Origin: Lineus longissimus | Lineage: Eukaryota; Nemertea; Pilidiophora; Heteronemertea; Lineidae | NCBI RefSeq assembly: GCF_910592395.1 | Contig: NC_088315.1 | Span: 10,978,501 to 11,042,500 of the forward strand | Length of the DNA stretch: 64,000 bases | Direction of reading: 5' to 3' | In this document: in pieces, positions 18,377 to 30,752 of the stretch | Position numbering within the stretch: the first letter of the stretch is position 1 | Layout: each line of letters begins with the position of its first letter | Program-made: the position numbers and the translations under genes | The notes under the pieces: model-generated | What the model saw: the letters and a program-made list of their open reading frames with translations, nothing else | Database searches by the model: none | Told to the model about the DNA's origin: nothing

Positions 18377-20118
18377 CAACTATGAAAATGTCACTGAGGA
18401 GACTCATCTATTTAGGTAGATTGATAGTTGAACAGTTTATAACCTGATAACTCTGGATAATATTGACTTACATTTCATAAGCTTTCGGACTCAGCTGAGT
18501 CCTTGGTCACATGATCACTCGTGACGTCATCGGACGTAGTGATCGGCGGGGGTCCCGAATTCGACTTACCAGGTAGCACGCTATGTCGCTGACATTTTGT
18601 CCCCTTTGGTGGGCAAAACTCAACATCATGTTAAGAACTCAAAAGCCTTTGCCGAAGAAGTAAGAACACTGCATTTTGCCCCGGACGAGGAGCTTCGAAC
18701 CTATGATGTCTCTGCCCTATTCACCAGCGTCCCCGTGGACAAAGGTCTGATTTTGATCCAGAAGAAGCTCGAAGAGGACGACACTTTGAAGGATAGGACC
18801 CCCATCCCCCCCCCCCCCCAAGATATTGTGACTCTTCTAGGCCTCTGTTTGAATTGTACATATTTTAAATACCAAGGACAGTTCTATCAACAGATACACG
18901 GAGCAACTATGGGGTCCCCAGTCTCCCCCATAGTTTGCAATCTGTACATGGAGGATTTCGAGCAGAAAGCCATCAGAACAGCAGCCAACCCCCCCTACAT
19001 GGTGGAGACGATATGTGGACGATACACATACTAAACTGAAGAGGGCCCACTCACAACACTTCACTGACCACCTGAACAGCATTGACGATGACATAAAGTG
19101 GACCACAGAGCCAGAAGTCACCATCCCTGTGAGCGATCAGGACCAAGAGAGCCCTCGCTTTCCTCGACACATGGTCTGTGGTCAATGAAGATGGCAGCAT
19201 TGAAACCAGGGTCTTCAGAAAGGCAACCCACACAGACCAATACCTCAACTTCCTGCGCAACCACCCGCTTGAACACAAAAGGGGGGTGGTGAGGACATTG
19301 GTCCATCGTGCAGAAGCCATCGTCAGCGATCCCAAGGATAAGGGAGCGGAACTCCAGCACGTCAAAACTGCCCTGTCGTTCAACGGTTATCCTAGTTGGA
19401 TCCTGAAAGATCCCAAGCATCAGGTTCAGCAGAACAACAACCCACGCCTCCTACTAGAACCCCCAGCACAGCGAAGAAACGGTACCCGGTTGTCCTCCCT
19501 TACATTAAAGGTTTCTCGGAAGAACTAGGGAGAATACTCAAAGGCTATAACATCCAGGCCTATTTCAAGCCCACAAACACCTTGAGTCAACTCCTAGTGC
19601 GACCTAAGGATAAGCTGGATCAACACCAAGTCACTGGACCCGTGTATCACATCCCATGCGGGGACTGCCCAGCTTCATACGTTGGGGAGACAGAACGATC
19701 GCTTAAAGCTAGATTCCTGGAACACAGACGCCCGAGCTCCACCAATTCAGAGGTGTCACGCCACATTCACACCGCGGAACCAGGACATAACATTGACATT
19801 GAAAACGCCAAAGTGTTGGAGGTTGAACCGAGGTGGTACGAACGAGGAGTGAAGGAGGCGATTCACATTCGTACGTTGCAACCCACTCTTAACAAGGACG
19901 GCGGCCGACACAATATCTCTCCAATCTGGAGTTACATCTTGAGGACCAGAGTCAGGAGGGGGGCACAGTCGAATTCGGGATCCCCGCCGATCACTACGCC
20001 CGATGACGTCACGAGTGATCATGTGACCAAGGACTCAGCTGAGTCCGAAAGCTTATGAAATGTAAGTCAATATTATCCAGAGTTATCAGGTTATAAACTG
20101 TCCAACTATAAAAATGTC
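18377..20118 (+). mobile_element. Penelope-like element with inverted pLTR fragment and 16-bp TSD
   Basis: The element occupies 18,393-20,102, flanked by a 16-bp duplication (CAACTATGAAAATGTC at 18,377-18,392; CAACTATAAAAATGTC at 20,103-20,118). Unit 3 has the empty site once, at 38,788-38,803. Positions ~18,427-18,564 are the reverse complement of the 3' end (~19,970-20,102), the inverted terminal arrangement known in Penelope elements. The coding part lacks the N-terminal half of the RT, so the copy was 5' truncated, and it has at least two frameshifts. Confidence 0.85.
18567..20058 (+). pseudogene. Penelope-like RT + GIY-YIG polyprotein, frameshifted
   Basis: Begins in the RT fingers/palm right after the inverted repeat: YDVSALFTSVPVDK (first catalytic Asp), GATMGSPVSPIVCNLYMEDF, then a frameshift near 19,000. 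The catalytic RYVDD box is read in another frame at about 19,006. A second frameshift lies near 19,150, before VVNEDGSIETRVFRKATHTD. A third near 19,440 leads into KRYPVVLPYIKGFSEEL and the GIY-YIG domain (VYHIPC...SYVGETERSLKARF, ending at 20,058). The order RT then GIY-YIG is diagnostic for Penelope elements. A poly-C run at ~18,813 also looks like a mutable site. Not functional. Confidence 0.8.
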
Positions 20119-21042
20119 CAATACAGTGTTGGATCGACATGTGCACGTATCTCAAAATTGGCGTATTGGCGGAAGGCATAAGGCAAGGAAGAGAACATTT
20201 AGCAATGGATCGGGAGATAGCTAAATATATAAAGCTGAATAAGTTCCGAAGAAAGGGGTGAGGTACAAGGACATTTTTTTTTAAGACTCGAGCGATATTT
20301 GGTAATACACTCGATTTAAATGCATAGAATCAAGAAAAAAAAACCTCATGTTTTTAATCGATGGATTAAGTTTTCCTTGACTCAGATACAATTCAGTGTA
20401 AAGTTAACAACAAGAAGAACAAAACGATATCTTATGTAGCTCTGAGCTCCCAAAGATAAAGGAGATATACAGAGTACTTTGTCGAAGAGACCAAACGGAT
20501 TATTCAATTTCCCGTGATTTGGCGTTGTCTTAGAATGGTTTTAGAACTTCGTAAAAAAAACAATTTCCTCATCAGCCTCCAAATAAGTTACACTATTTGA
20601 TGCATGTAATATCTTTTTGTGAAGAGAAATCAAACAACAACCAGCCAATAGTTGCGATAGGCATTGAATAAAAGCCTAATTATCTTGCAAAAGTCGCCTA
20701 TTGTCAAAATCTGGTACCGAGTGCTACTTAAGGTGCTGTATTGCAGTATTGCAGTCCAAAGTTTTAGTCTTTATTCATTCGTGGTAGAATGGAGAAGAAG
20801 CAAATGTCAAACACTTGACTCATTGTGTTACTGAGCAGGTAAATTGTTTAGGGATCGGAACCTGATTGTCGCCGGATGGTGATACGTCACCACTATAGGT
20901 TAATTGTGATATAACACCGATTACTGAAAGGCCGTTATGTACAGCGAGCATACATAGCCGCGTCGAACTCTGGAAATCACTGATTTTGACGTTAAGATGA
21001 ATGGTTCGCTGATGTCTCTGACATTCTGTTCAGCACAGGAGC

Positions 21043-21992
21043 ACGTATGCACGGGTTCCCCCCGCAGTACTCATACCACCCAAACCTGTAATAACATACC
21101 ATCTCAATCTCGAGTATCTTATAGCAGTATTTTGTGAAAAATCAGGAGATACGAACTATTTGATTTATGAGTATAAGCCTATTACTCATGTGTTTCGAGT
21201 GAAATATAACGGCTCGTTTTTCTCACGCCAGCCGAGAGAAACATTTGCCTACTTTGAAAAATTCCTCTTGATTTTTGATGGCCCTGAAGTCTACATGTAT
21301 GATTTTGCAAAGGGTATTGTAAACGGAAGTCGAATTCTGCCTAAGGAGGGGAGGCAGTGTCTCGAAAAAGATGTAAACTACCCTATATCTAACCTGGTTT
21401 TAAATTTACGATTTGCTGAAAAGGCCTTCATGATGTGCATTTATTTTTTCCGAAGTATTTTTTTGTTTGATTACTACATAGAATCAGGCTCAGAGCCTGT
21501 TCTACGGTTAACTAATAAAACGCATCTTCACTTCCCTCATGTTGACCGAGTAAATCCAACCTGGTTCGACCACAACTTATTCGCAGTAGGTTTTATATAT
21601 CAGCGTGAAAACTATTTGACTGCGGCTGTACATCATTACAAGCAACGACAATCAAACGGGTATAGCTTACTTAAGACACACTTAATCAAAGGCAACTCTG
21701 GCGGAGCAGATTCGTTTGGCATCATATCAAATCCAAACTATGGAGTCAAATTTGTCCTCCTGGTGAAATATCAGAGTGAGCTGATGTTAAGCTTTGGGTT
21801 TGTCATCGAGTGTAAAAAAGCAAGCCTCTGCAAAAAGCGTACATAAGAAAAATCTGCACACACATATGTCTTGAAAAATATGCTGGTAGACTTGTTCACA
21901 TCAATGAGAAAGGCCAAATATTGCACATGATTCGTTCAAAACCTTTAAACTCAAACACAAAATATGTGGTTAGATATACAAGAGCAGACTGA
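21043..21992 (+). pseudogene. Gene A2: broken copy of gene A
   Basis: Aligned end to end with A1. The start codon is ACG instead of ATG (21,043). Codons then agree in frame until a 1-base deletion near 21,812 (GTGTAAAAAAGC against GTGTGAAAAAAGC in A1). This shifts the frame, and translation ends at 21,846 about 50 residues early. The lost tail is still readable in the other frame to 21,992. Several amino-acid changes relative to A1 are non-synonymous (for example C to S in YPIC, K to D in GGAKS), consistent with relaxed constraint. Confidence 0.85.
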
Positions 21993-23041
21993 ACAAGAAA
22001 AACTTTGAGACATTGGCCCTGATAACCTGTCCACTGTAATGTATTTTTTAGTACGCATCAATTACTTTCACCTACCACCTGGTGGTTTTCCGAGTTTCGT
22101 TTGAAGACGTCGAACTAATGTCCCAGATCTTTGGGAGCTGGTATTACCTGCCCCTGCCCCTGCTGAGCGACGACTGGTGTTGGCAATGACTGGTTTAGTA
22201 GGAAAGCCAATTATGCCATTCAGATCAGCCAACATTCACCATTATTTTGATAGAACTGGCTTCCTAAGATCTTAATTAAAGGATGACCACGCTAGTGGAA
22301 TATGTCAAAACACTTGAAATGCTATTTAAGACTTTTAAACTGATGTTGGCTGTAGTGTTTGAACGAAAAATGTTGGCATTTGTGCTTTGATTCCTCTCAT
22401 TCGTCTGACTTCTTTTGTTCAAACACTGAAGCAGGAGATGTAACATCTTGCTAGTTTAAAAATCTCAAAATATACACTCCTTGGATGTCTTGGAAAACAC
22501 TAACCACAATAAGGTAAATGTCAATTTGATGAACGTTTATACGATGGCTCAGTTGAAAGAGGTAGTCTGCAGTTTGAAGCTGGATAATCTCGGAATGAGG
22601 CGGTCAGATACTAGTTCAAAAGTCTGACATTATAAACTAGGTCATTCACCTAATATGTCTTTTCGTGTACACTGGCTTTGTTCAGTGATAGCCTGCCTTG
22701 ATATACATTTTTACTGGGCCGTATTTAAAGGGGTTTGACGCGAGAGGGATGGCAAATGTCCCTCCAAAGAGTTACAAATCACGTGTTTTTTCATGCACGT
22801 TTTTGGCTGATTTTCAAACTGGCGGAGGACAAAAGAGATGTTTTGCCCACTCCTAATGACGAAAAATAGCTGACTTATGACCGGCAATACTATCAATAAT
22901 GATGAATATTAAAATCATCGTCAAAGAAATCGAAATCACACTAATGAAAGTTTTCCAAGAAAACAAATATTAGCTATCTAATATTAACGGTTCTATCACT
23001 TACTTATTAAGGGTAATCGAAATCTACGGTACAGACGCAGA
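21993..23041. other. A2-B2 intergenic region, non-coding
   Basis: Counterpart of 2,320-3,374, about 97% similar by eye. Nothing additional seen. Confidence 0.5.
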
Positions 23042-24055
23042 ATGAGAGCGAGGTTTCTACCACCTGTGATATTAAAAATTGGCAGCCATGATAGGTTGCT
23101 TTATAATCACGTGACTGGCGCCATTTTTGTCGTGACAGACGTCCGTGGTAAACAGGATTACAATTTGTGCACGTTTCGTCTGAATTCAAAGCAAGGTATA
23201 TTCATTCTCAGCCATAGGACACTCCTTCATATAAGTCAATTAGTGTGAGCTACACTATATCTGGCAAGCAATGTACTGGTCTATGACAGATACATCGTCG
23301 TAAGTTGTTTGGAAGAGCACAAGTATCTTACATTTATCCTCTTTGACGTCAGGCTTGGCATCTGCACGAGGAAACTCTTCATACCGGAAACGGACCCGTG
23401 CGTACGCGGTGTCTATGTGACGAAGTTTCGTTTTTTGCTCCGACAGGGGACAATAGTCATTGATTGCAAGCGATATGGCCAGTCTGTCATCGGGATGTAT
23501 TCATTTAATCTGAATGATAGCGCCGTTATAAGACTGTCCTCCAAAGCCGCTATCGAAATAATTGTCCCAGTGTCTGCTTACGACAGATTCTTCCTTGGCG
23601 AAGACTTTGCGTACTTTATTATTGGTAAAAAAGAAGAGAACGATTATTCAGGATTGTACTTATACTGGTTTAGAAGAAGCAAACATTTTACTCTCCCAGG
23701 TTCCAGCACCGAATTTAGTTCCATTATCAACTTTAAAGATCTCCAGTTGTTAACCTACAACTATTGGTTTTGGGAATCAGACCGCCTAATAATTCTAAAT
23801 GCAGCCCTTGGAAAGAATAAAGAGCAAACGATGACAGCATTCTTTGGATTTAGAATAAGCTGCGTCCAGAGCTGCATCGATACAACTTTAGCCATTGAAC
23901 ATGTTGACATTGATTTGAGATACCAGATTTCCAGAAGCACGTTTAAGAACTTCATCCAAATGTTAGACGGCACGGTCTATCATATTGTAAGGGTTTCCAA
24001 GTCCGCGACGAAAAGGTATTGGAAACACGTGGAGATATTCACAACAAATGACTGA
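23042..24055 (+). pseudogene. Gene B2: copy of gene B with one nonsense codon
   Basis: Nearly identical to B1, but codon 69 is TGA (23,246-23,248; TGC in B1). Reading stays in frame on both sides of it, and the C-terminal 248 codons are open to the normal stop. Another visible change is W to L in the SCWEEH motif. This looks like a recent single-hit pseudogene. Stop readthrough or a polymorphic null allele are alternatives. Confidence 0.85.
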
Positions 24056-24254
24056 TCATTAAGAGCCAATTTTTAGAAGAACAATTTAATTCAATTATGA
24101 GGAATGCAGGTCTCTTGAGTTGCAGATGATATTCTCGTTTTTATGATTGATAATGATGTCAAGAGAGATGGAAAATTGTTGTTCTGTTCATAATGTTGTT
24201 TGAGCTCTTAACGAACGGCCCCCTGTTTATTCATTGCCACAATACTAATGGCAG

Positions 24255-24860
24255 CACCAAATTCTGAAGGATTGTATATCGTTGCCATCATGGAGCAACC
24301 AACTAAAGATGGAGATGACTCATATCCGAGGTGAGAGTAGTTCAGTAATTGAAGTCAGAATGAGTACTAGTTCAGTAATTGAACTCAGAAAATAATAAAA
24401 ACCTTAAACAATTTAGTTGAAATCTATGGTACATCTGTGATAAAAGTCGAGTGGTCACAATTATCCAGAAACAATCGCCGATAAACCACAGAGAAAACTT
24501 AACAAAATAAACAAACAGCATTGGCAGCGGACAGTTACATGGATCAAGAACTCTTAGTGGATCCCCAAAAAGTATCTGAAAAAGCACGTCTGACTAGTCA
24601 AAGGGAAGAACTCGAGGGTAACATGACAGTGAACCGTATAGTGGCATACAAAAACGTTGAAAGAGATACTCAATTACAGGTAGCATGACCAAATTGCGCC
24701 AGAAGGGCATTTGTCCCCTGAAATAATTCTGTTATACACTTATCCACCCTGACTCTACCGGCATCTGTATATGTATTTCAGCCTGACTGGTCTGATAGAA
24801 GTGCCATTTATGCAGATATGTTGGCAAGACATATCACCTGAAATATGAAGGGCATTTACA
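24255..24860. other. Unit 2 sequence downstream of gene B2, non-coding
   Basis: Counterpart of 5,092-5,694. Here the solo-LTR target is empty (GGCAGCACCAAATTC near 24,250). No gene called. Confidence 0.5.
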
Positions 24861-24970
24861 TTACATTTACATCAGAAAGGTTACAGCCTATCTGATCATT
24901 CAGGTTTACGTATCTATGACAACTCACCAGCTCCGACAGTAGGTGGAGAGAGGATGGACAAAACGATCAA

Positions 24971-26398
24971 GAAAAAGAAACAAGATGGGGTCCCGGTTAA
25001 TAAACTGGCGTCAAAGAAAAACGTGTGGAATGAAGACAAAAAAATAAGAGGCAAATCAAAAACAGGGCCAAATACCATGGACGATCAAATTGAAAATGAT
25101 GAAATAGGAAACCTATTCGCAGAAAAATGAAAAAAGTTATATAATAGTGTTTCGTACAATCCGGAAGAGATGGAGGAACTGCAGTCTGATATGAACAAAG
25201 GGGTGGCGAACAAGTGTTGGAAAGACTTATGCAATAGCAATCATAGCACAGATGTTGAAGACATTAAGCAGCTTTCAAAAGTTTAAATGGAGGTAAACAT
25301 GACAGCGTACCGAATCTTTTCACAGACCACTTTGTCCAGGGTGAGGATAGATTAACTGTTTATATCGGTCTTTTGTTGAACACAATGGTATGATACGGGT
25401 ACTGCCCCAATGGTTTTCAACCATGGTGATTCCAATTCCTGAGAATAGCAGAAATCCCTGATCTCTTCAGAAAAGTATCGTGGTATATCACTTAGTAGTG
25501 CGATGGGGAAGATCTTGGACAATATCATTATTAGAAATCATAGCCAGGCATTGGCGTCTTGCGATGCCCAGTTCGGATTCAAAAAAATAAATCGACAGCG
25601 GCCTGCAGCTCCGTAGTCAATGAAGTGATAAGATACTATAACAATAGAGGATCATCGGTGTATGGATGCAAGTAAAGCTTTTGATTGTATGCACTTTGTG
25701 AAGCTATTTCGAAAGCTGCTTAGTAGAGGATTATGTCCATTAATAGCACGGTTTTTAGCATACATGTATACAAATCAACATATTAGCGTAAAGAGGGTAG
25801 ATTATGTATCAAATCTGTTCACCGTCACAAATGGGGTTAAGCAAGGTGGTGTGTTGTCACCGATACTATTTAATGTGTATTTAAATCAACTTATAGCATA
25901 GAAGAGTTGACCTTGGTATTAATGAATTATACCAAAAAAAAAACTAATATGGTAATGGCAGAAATTCAATATACTCTCTTTAAGAGTTTTGCAACCTGTC
26001 TGTATGGTTTCCAGTTCTGGGGCACAACATCTCATTCAATTGAAAATGTATATAGAGCGTGGAGGAAGCGTGTTAGGAAAATTACGGGTCTACCGTATAG
26101 GACTCATAACAATCTAATTCCACTAATAATCAACGACTGCAATATGGAGATTCAATTAGAAAGAAGGACAATTAGGTATATTGAAAATATGTTTAAATCC
26201 CATAACACCTACTTGATAATGCGTAAGAACTTAACACTGAAAGGAAGTGCAACCAATCTTATCAAAAATTTAATCCAGATTTGCCGAAAACACGGATTTT
26301 ATGAATATATCGTGGACATCATGAACTACTCGTTTCTTATTGTAAAAAGAGTTGATGTGCCGCATATCGAACCGCATATCAAATCCGAGAGTGACTAA
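24971..26398 (+). pseudogene. LINE ORF2 pseudogene, unit 2
   Basis: Pieces in several frames. The linker runs to about 25,285 with a stop at 25,127. RT motifs start at 25,390 (VIPIP, YRGISLSSAMGKILDNII, AQFGF). The palm is open at 25,662-25,901 with DASKAFDCMHFVKLFRKLL and VTNGVKQGGVLSPILFNVYLN. The C-terminal domain is at 25,907-26,398 (CLYGFQFWGTTSHSIENVYR, AWRKRVRKITGLPYRTHNN). The YADD active-site block between the palm and C-terminal pieces is deleted, replaced by a short A-rich linker. Enzymatically dead. Confidence 0.75.
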
Positions 26399-26405
26399 CA
26401 CTGAG

Positions 26406-26522
26406 GCTGAAAGGGTGGATGTCGTCCTGGGTGCCGACACTCATTTAGTGACTATTTTGTGTTCTAAAACACACTTCCAATAATTATATTATTTTTGTAT
26501 CGGTCGGTTCGGTCGCACTAAC
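26406..26522. repeat. Truncated MITE end fused to an inverted flank fragment
   Basis: 26,406-26,439 is the first ~34 bp of the MITE TIR. It is followed by 26,440-26,522, which is the reverse complement of the sequence that normally lies to the right of MITE copies 2 and 4 (15,014-15,095; 30,744-30,825), ending CGCACTAAC. The full MITE copy 3 then begins at 26,523. This is a rearrangement junction. Confidence 0.8.
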
Positions 26523-27058
26523 GCTGAAAGGGTGGATGTCGTCCTGGGTGCCGACAAATGGTAACCAGTTTCGAGATCGACTGGACAATAAGCGCCCTGG
26601 GTGCCATTACACTAGACAAACAGCACCCAGCTTCTTCTTCTACACTTTTTCTATACCTACAACCGAGGGCACGTGTCACGATAACCATCATTTTGCAAGA
26701 TGTCGACCGTCCCTGTTTCCAACCGCGCTCTAAAAACATTTCCTTCATCAATTCCATCTTATTCAAACGGGGTATTCGTCTCTAAGGGGAGAGAGATAAA
26801 GAAGTCAAAGTTGTGCAGGGTGAGGAAGGGCCTGATTATAGGCTGAAAATCTGTTTTTATTTCGCGCACTGCTAGTGCCGCAAGTACCACGGCGCGAGAT
26901 AAAACGTGATTGCAAGAAACGTCCTCGTCCCTAAGATCCGTAAGCCAGGCAAAAAGAAGCTGGGTGCTGTTGTAATGGCACCCAGGGTGCTTATTGTCCA
27001 GTCGATCTCGAACCTGGTAACATTTGTCGGCACCCAGGACGACATCCACCCTTTCAGC
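26523..27058. mobile_element. MITE copy 3 (long-TIR family, 536 bp)
   Basis: Counterpart of the copy at 13,444 in unit 1. TIR GCTGAAAGGGTGGATGTCGT at both ends. The left flank has been replaced by the rearranged fragment at 26,406-26,522, so no target-site duplication is visible. Non-coding. Confidence 0.85.
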
Positions 27059-27251
27059 AAAACTGAGGGAGTCCGATGATCATTTACCTTCAAAGGAAGA
27101 AGTTGGACATATCATTGATTTTCTCTCCACGAATTAATTTAGAAAATTTCTGTAAACTGTAGTATTTATTCCTGCACATAAGGTTTGAAGTTCATGCACT
27201 TCGCACAATATTTTGTAGCTGTACTTTTATGTCCGAAAATAAACATACATA

Positions 27252-29900
27252 CTGTAGTTTCATGAAAATAACACCACTTCGGAATATTCAAGGCCCGGCC
27301 TCTTCTCTCGAGTCTATTCACCTGAGGTAACCAATGAGTGACTTCGCTGGCCCTTGTGATGGCTCAGCCGAGCTGTCACGGTTACGCTAAACCACTTATT
27401 ACCGCAGCCCTGTTGATTCGAAGTGTTGTGGGCCTACTGATCGATGAGTGGGCATGTGGAATGACGTAAATGGTAAGGCCAATCGCCGACCGTTTATACA
27501 GGTTGTCGCATAAAACTGAAGCACCTTTTAAATTGTACCAAACCCCCCAAAACAAAAAAAGTCCTTATTGAAACTCTGAAGGAAAATCTACGAATGCTCG
27601 CATTAGTAAAGCAAAGTGAGATTCAGGCAATGATAGTAGTCACGAAATTCCGAAGAAAAACGAGGAGCTCATCCTCTGTTTTTCTACAACCCTCTTTTTG
27701 ATTTAGACTCCCTAGGCCTACGTGGGAGAAAACAGAATCGAAGTTTCTAGGATTTGTGGTTTTCTTGTGTAATTCTAGGACCTCTTAGGCCTATAAATGA
27801 AGCCCCACTGAGGGTACCCACATTGCAGACAACCTGTGCGACAATGGATGCTGTAGAGCTGCTGAGAAAACGACGCCGGCGCTACACCGTGACAGAAAAA
27901 CGTGCCTACCTGAGAGACCAGAAGGAGGCACTGGTGGACGGTACGGTGCGCAGTATGAGAGAGTTTGCCGCCCACTATAACATCCCCTGTGAGACGTTTA
28001 GAAGGTGGAATCTCGAGGACCTCGAGCAGAAGCAAGAACAAGGGCATGGCCGGAAGAAGACGGTGATGGAGCCCCGTGATCCGTTATGGCCACAGGTTGA
28101 GGACCAGCTTTACCAATGGCTGCAGCAGATGAGAGAGCGTCGCCTCGCAGTCTCCGTTCTCGACATTCAAGATAAGGTGTTGGTAGTGTGGCAAAGCTGG
28201 TGGAATGAGTTGGCCCAAGATGTCAGAGAAGGGATTCAGCATTGTCGCCCTCAGCTATGGGATTTCAACGCATCCATAGGCTGGGTGGAGTGCTTGATGA
28301 AGAGACGCCACGTGTCCCTACGGAAGGTGACCAAGAATACAACGACCGTCCCCGCTGATGCTGCTGCAAGGATCCAGACCTTCCGAGATGCGGTTACTGG
28401 GAGCATCGATCGTCTTGATATACAGATGCAGTTCTTCTTTAACATGGACCAAACCTTTGTCCTGTTTGATATGAGAACCATGTACACGGCCAACACCACG
28501 GGGAGAAGGCCATAGACGTCCTATCATCCAGGTCCAATACCAAGCTGGGATACACCGTCACCCTCTGCATCGCAGCCTCTGGAGAAAAGTTGCCAGCGCA
28601 CATCACCTTCCCCAGAAGAGGTTTCGTCCGTGTGTTTGCAGCCCTCCAAGACAACCCACAAGCAGATGTAAAGATTACCCAATCGGAAACTGGTTGGATG
28701 AGGGAGGAAACGGCGCACCACTGGTTAGATGAAGTCCTATCACCCTACGTCACCGACAACGAGACCGACCAGTTCCTGTTAATCGTCGATCATTATCGGG
28801 TCCACCGGACAGAGAACTTCCGGACGAGAGTCCGCGACATGAGAGGCAGCCTGGATTACGTACCTGCTGGTTGCACATCCCTCGTACAACCGTTAGACGT
28901 TGCAGTCATGAAGTCCTTCAAATGTCACGTACGGCGACAATGGAAATCGTGGAAGAAGGACCACACGGACGAACGAGGAGACTGCCCTAACATCGGCCTG
29001 AGAGACGTGACCAACATCATCAGAGATGCCTGGGATGGTGTTGATGAGGACGTTATCGTCAACTGATTTGAAGCATCGTTTCGACCAAGGCCAATCGAAG
29101 CTGGACCACATGCTATCTTGGAGGAAGAAGAGGAGACTGCCGTGGATGGACCAGAGCTCGTGAATGTAGTCGAGGAGGACATTGTGATGGACTTGAATTG
29201 ACTGTGGGTGTTGTGAATGATTGTTGGTACTATTCTGAAAGCTGGACAATCTAATAATGTGTATCTTTAGCTTTGAAAAAAATTGAATCGGGATTTGCAT
29301 CGTTCTTTTTTATTCCTTCACTGATCACTTCGGACAAGACTGTACATTCAGAGGGATGTTCGGTTTTGTCTCAAGATACTGTATGTGACGGACAACTTCT
29401 CGTTCTTACCAATTTCGCACTGCAAAGTATCTTTGAAAGCCCGAAGCTGGTAAGGGATGATAGGACCCGAAGACATGCTCCATTACCTGTCTTAGCAGTG
29501 CCTCACTTTGAAAGGGCAGGTCAGTCCCTAAAACCAGCAGAAGCCAATATGTCAGTTGGACCTTTTTCATGGACACCCTATACACTATCAGCCATTAGCA
29601 CTGGGACACCCTTTACACTACCAATGACGATTAGTTGAAAATGTTATGGGACACTCAGTACAATGGCCGAAGGCCCTGATCCCATTATCCCATTCATAGG
29701 AGACCTACGAATCGGTTTCAACAACCCAAACAATAAGGATTGAACTCGAAACTGAAGTATATTGGATATGAGGCCTGGACAACCCCCTCTGGAATCCCAG
29801 CCAATGATCGGCCTTCTCAACAGCTCTGTTTGCCACCCTATGAGTCAGGGGCGGCGACACCGGCTGTTAATGAAGTGGTGTTATTTTCATGAAACTACAG
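27252..29900 (+). mobile_element. Pogo-like DNA transposon, 2.65 kb, unit 2 only
   Basis: Perfect ~29-bp terminal inverted repeats beginning CTGTAGTTTCATGAAAATAA at both ends. The duplicated TA is at 27,250-27,251 and 29,901-29,902. Unit 1 has the unoccupied site CATACATAATTAACC at ~14,183, which proves the ends. The transposase is broken; the right 0.7 kb is non-coding. The TIRs differ from those of the other two pogo elements here. Confidence 0.9.
27844..29201 (+). pseudogene. Pogo-like transposase, frameshift and nonsense codon
   Basis: Starts at the ATG of MDAVELLRKRRRRYTVTE. The HTH (TEKRAYLRDQKEALVDG) and the first catalytic Asp (FNMDQTF) are in frame until a frameshift at about 28,500 that ends the reading at TAG 28,513-28,515. 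The frame resumes with EKLPAHITFPRRGF, the second Asp (FLLIVDHYRVHRTENF) and the third (LVQPLDVAVMKSFK). A TGA at 29,064-29,066 replaces a codon before FEASFRPRP, and the acidic tail runs to 29,201. About 60% similar to the intact protein at 8490 by eye. Confidence 0.85.
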
Positions 29901-29902
29901 TA

Positions 29903-30168
29903 ATTAACCTTTTCATTGCCAAGCACCTGTGGTCAAAAATGCCTTTTGTGACCATGTGCCAACTGCAACCCCAGTCGTTTTGGGCAAATGATTGTTTTGT
30001 ATCGCAGAAATCTATCGGTAGAAGTTCGGTTTGAATACATACATTTTGTCTCAATTCCTGGCAGAAAATTGAGTTTGAAGACACAAACAAATCGGATTCG
30101 ACCATCATTTTTTGATTGCCACGGTATCGTATAAGCTCCCAACAGGTGAGCTAACAAGAAAGGCAGCA
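29903..30168. other. Unit sequence between LINE tail and MITE copy 4
   Basis: Counterpart of 14,184-14,450, with no gene. Its start resumes exactly where the pogo insertion interrupted the unit. Confidence 0.5.
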
Positions 30169-30177
30169 GTTAGTGCG

Positions 30178-30743
30178 GCTGAAAGGGTGGATGTCGTCCT
30201 GGGTGCCGACAAATGGTACCCAGGTTCGAGATCGACTGGACAATAAGTACCCTGGGTACCATTACACTAGACAAACAGCACCCAACTTCTTTTTGCCTGG
30301 CTTACGGATCTTAGGGACGAGGACGTTTCTTGCAATTTCTTTTTATCTCGCGCCGTGGTACTTGCGACATTAGCAGTGCGCGAAATAAGAAGAACAGATA
30401 AAGAAAAAAAACGCGTTTAGGCCTATAGGTCTTTGAAAGCACATTTCGGATGATTCATTCAGAAAATGTATGTAGGAGGGATATATTCAGAGAATGAAAA
30501 ATTGTGCGATGACAAAATGAATGGATTTGCTGCGTATTTTTATTTTTATTTTTCTTATGGTTATCGTGACACGTGACCTCCGTGCGCGTGGGGCCAACCT
30601 CGATTGTAGGTATAGAACAAGTGTAGAAGAAGAAGCTGGGTGCTGTTTGTCTAGTGTAATGGCACCCAGGGTGCTTATTGTCCAGTCGATCTCGAACCTG
30701 GGTACCATTTGTCGGCACCCAGGACGACATCCACCCTTTCAGT
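30178..30743. mobile_element. MITE copy 4 (long-TIR family, 566 bp)
   Basis: Counterpart of copy 2, with the same perfect 9-bp duplication GTTAGTGCG (30,169-30,177 and 30,744-30,752). The last base of the right TIR is mutated (CTTTCAGT). Non-coding. Confidence 0.9.
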
Positions 30744-30752
30744 GTTAGTGCG

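Larger units (their letters stand above)
24861..27251 (+). mobile_element. LINE fragment, unit 2 copy
   Basis: Same insertion as the LINE in unit 1 but without the large interruptions of that copy. It contains the endonuclease end, a linker shortened by ~0.37 kb after 24,970, RT motifs, the C-terminal domain, a MITE (26,523-27,058) and the 3' tail ending AAATAAACATACAT. A pogo transposon is inserted exactly in this tail at 27,250. Confidence 0.8.

Noticed and set aside
18840-18870. Poly-C run as a G-quadruplex regulatory site
   Set aside because: A single homopolymer of ~10 C near 18,813 inside the Penelope RT; more simply a slippage-prone site.
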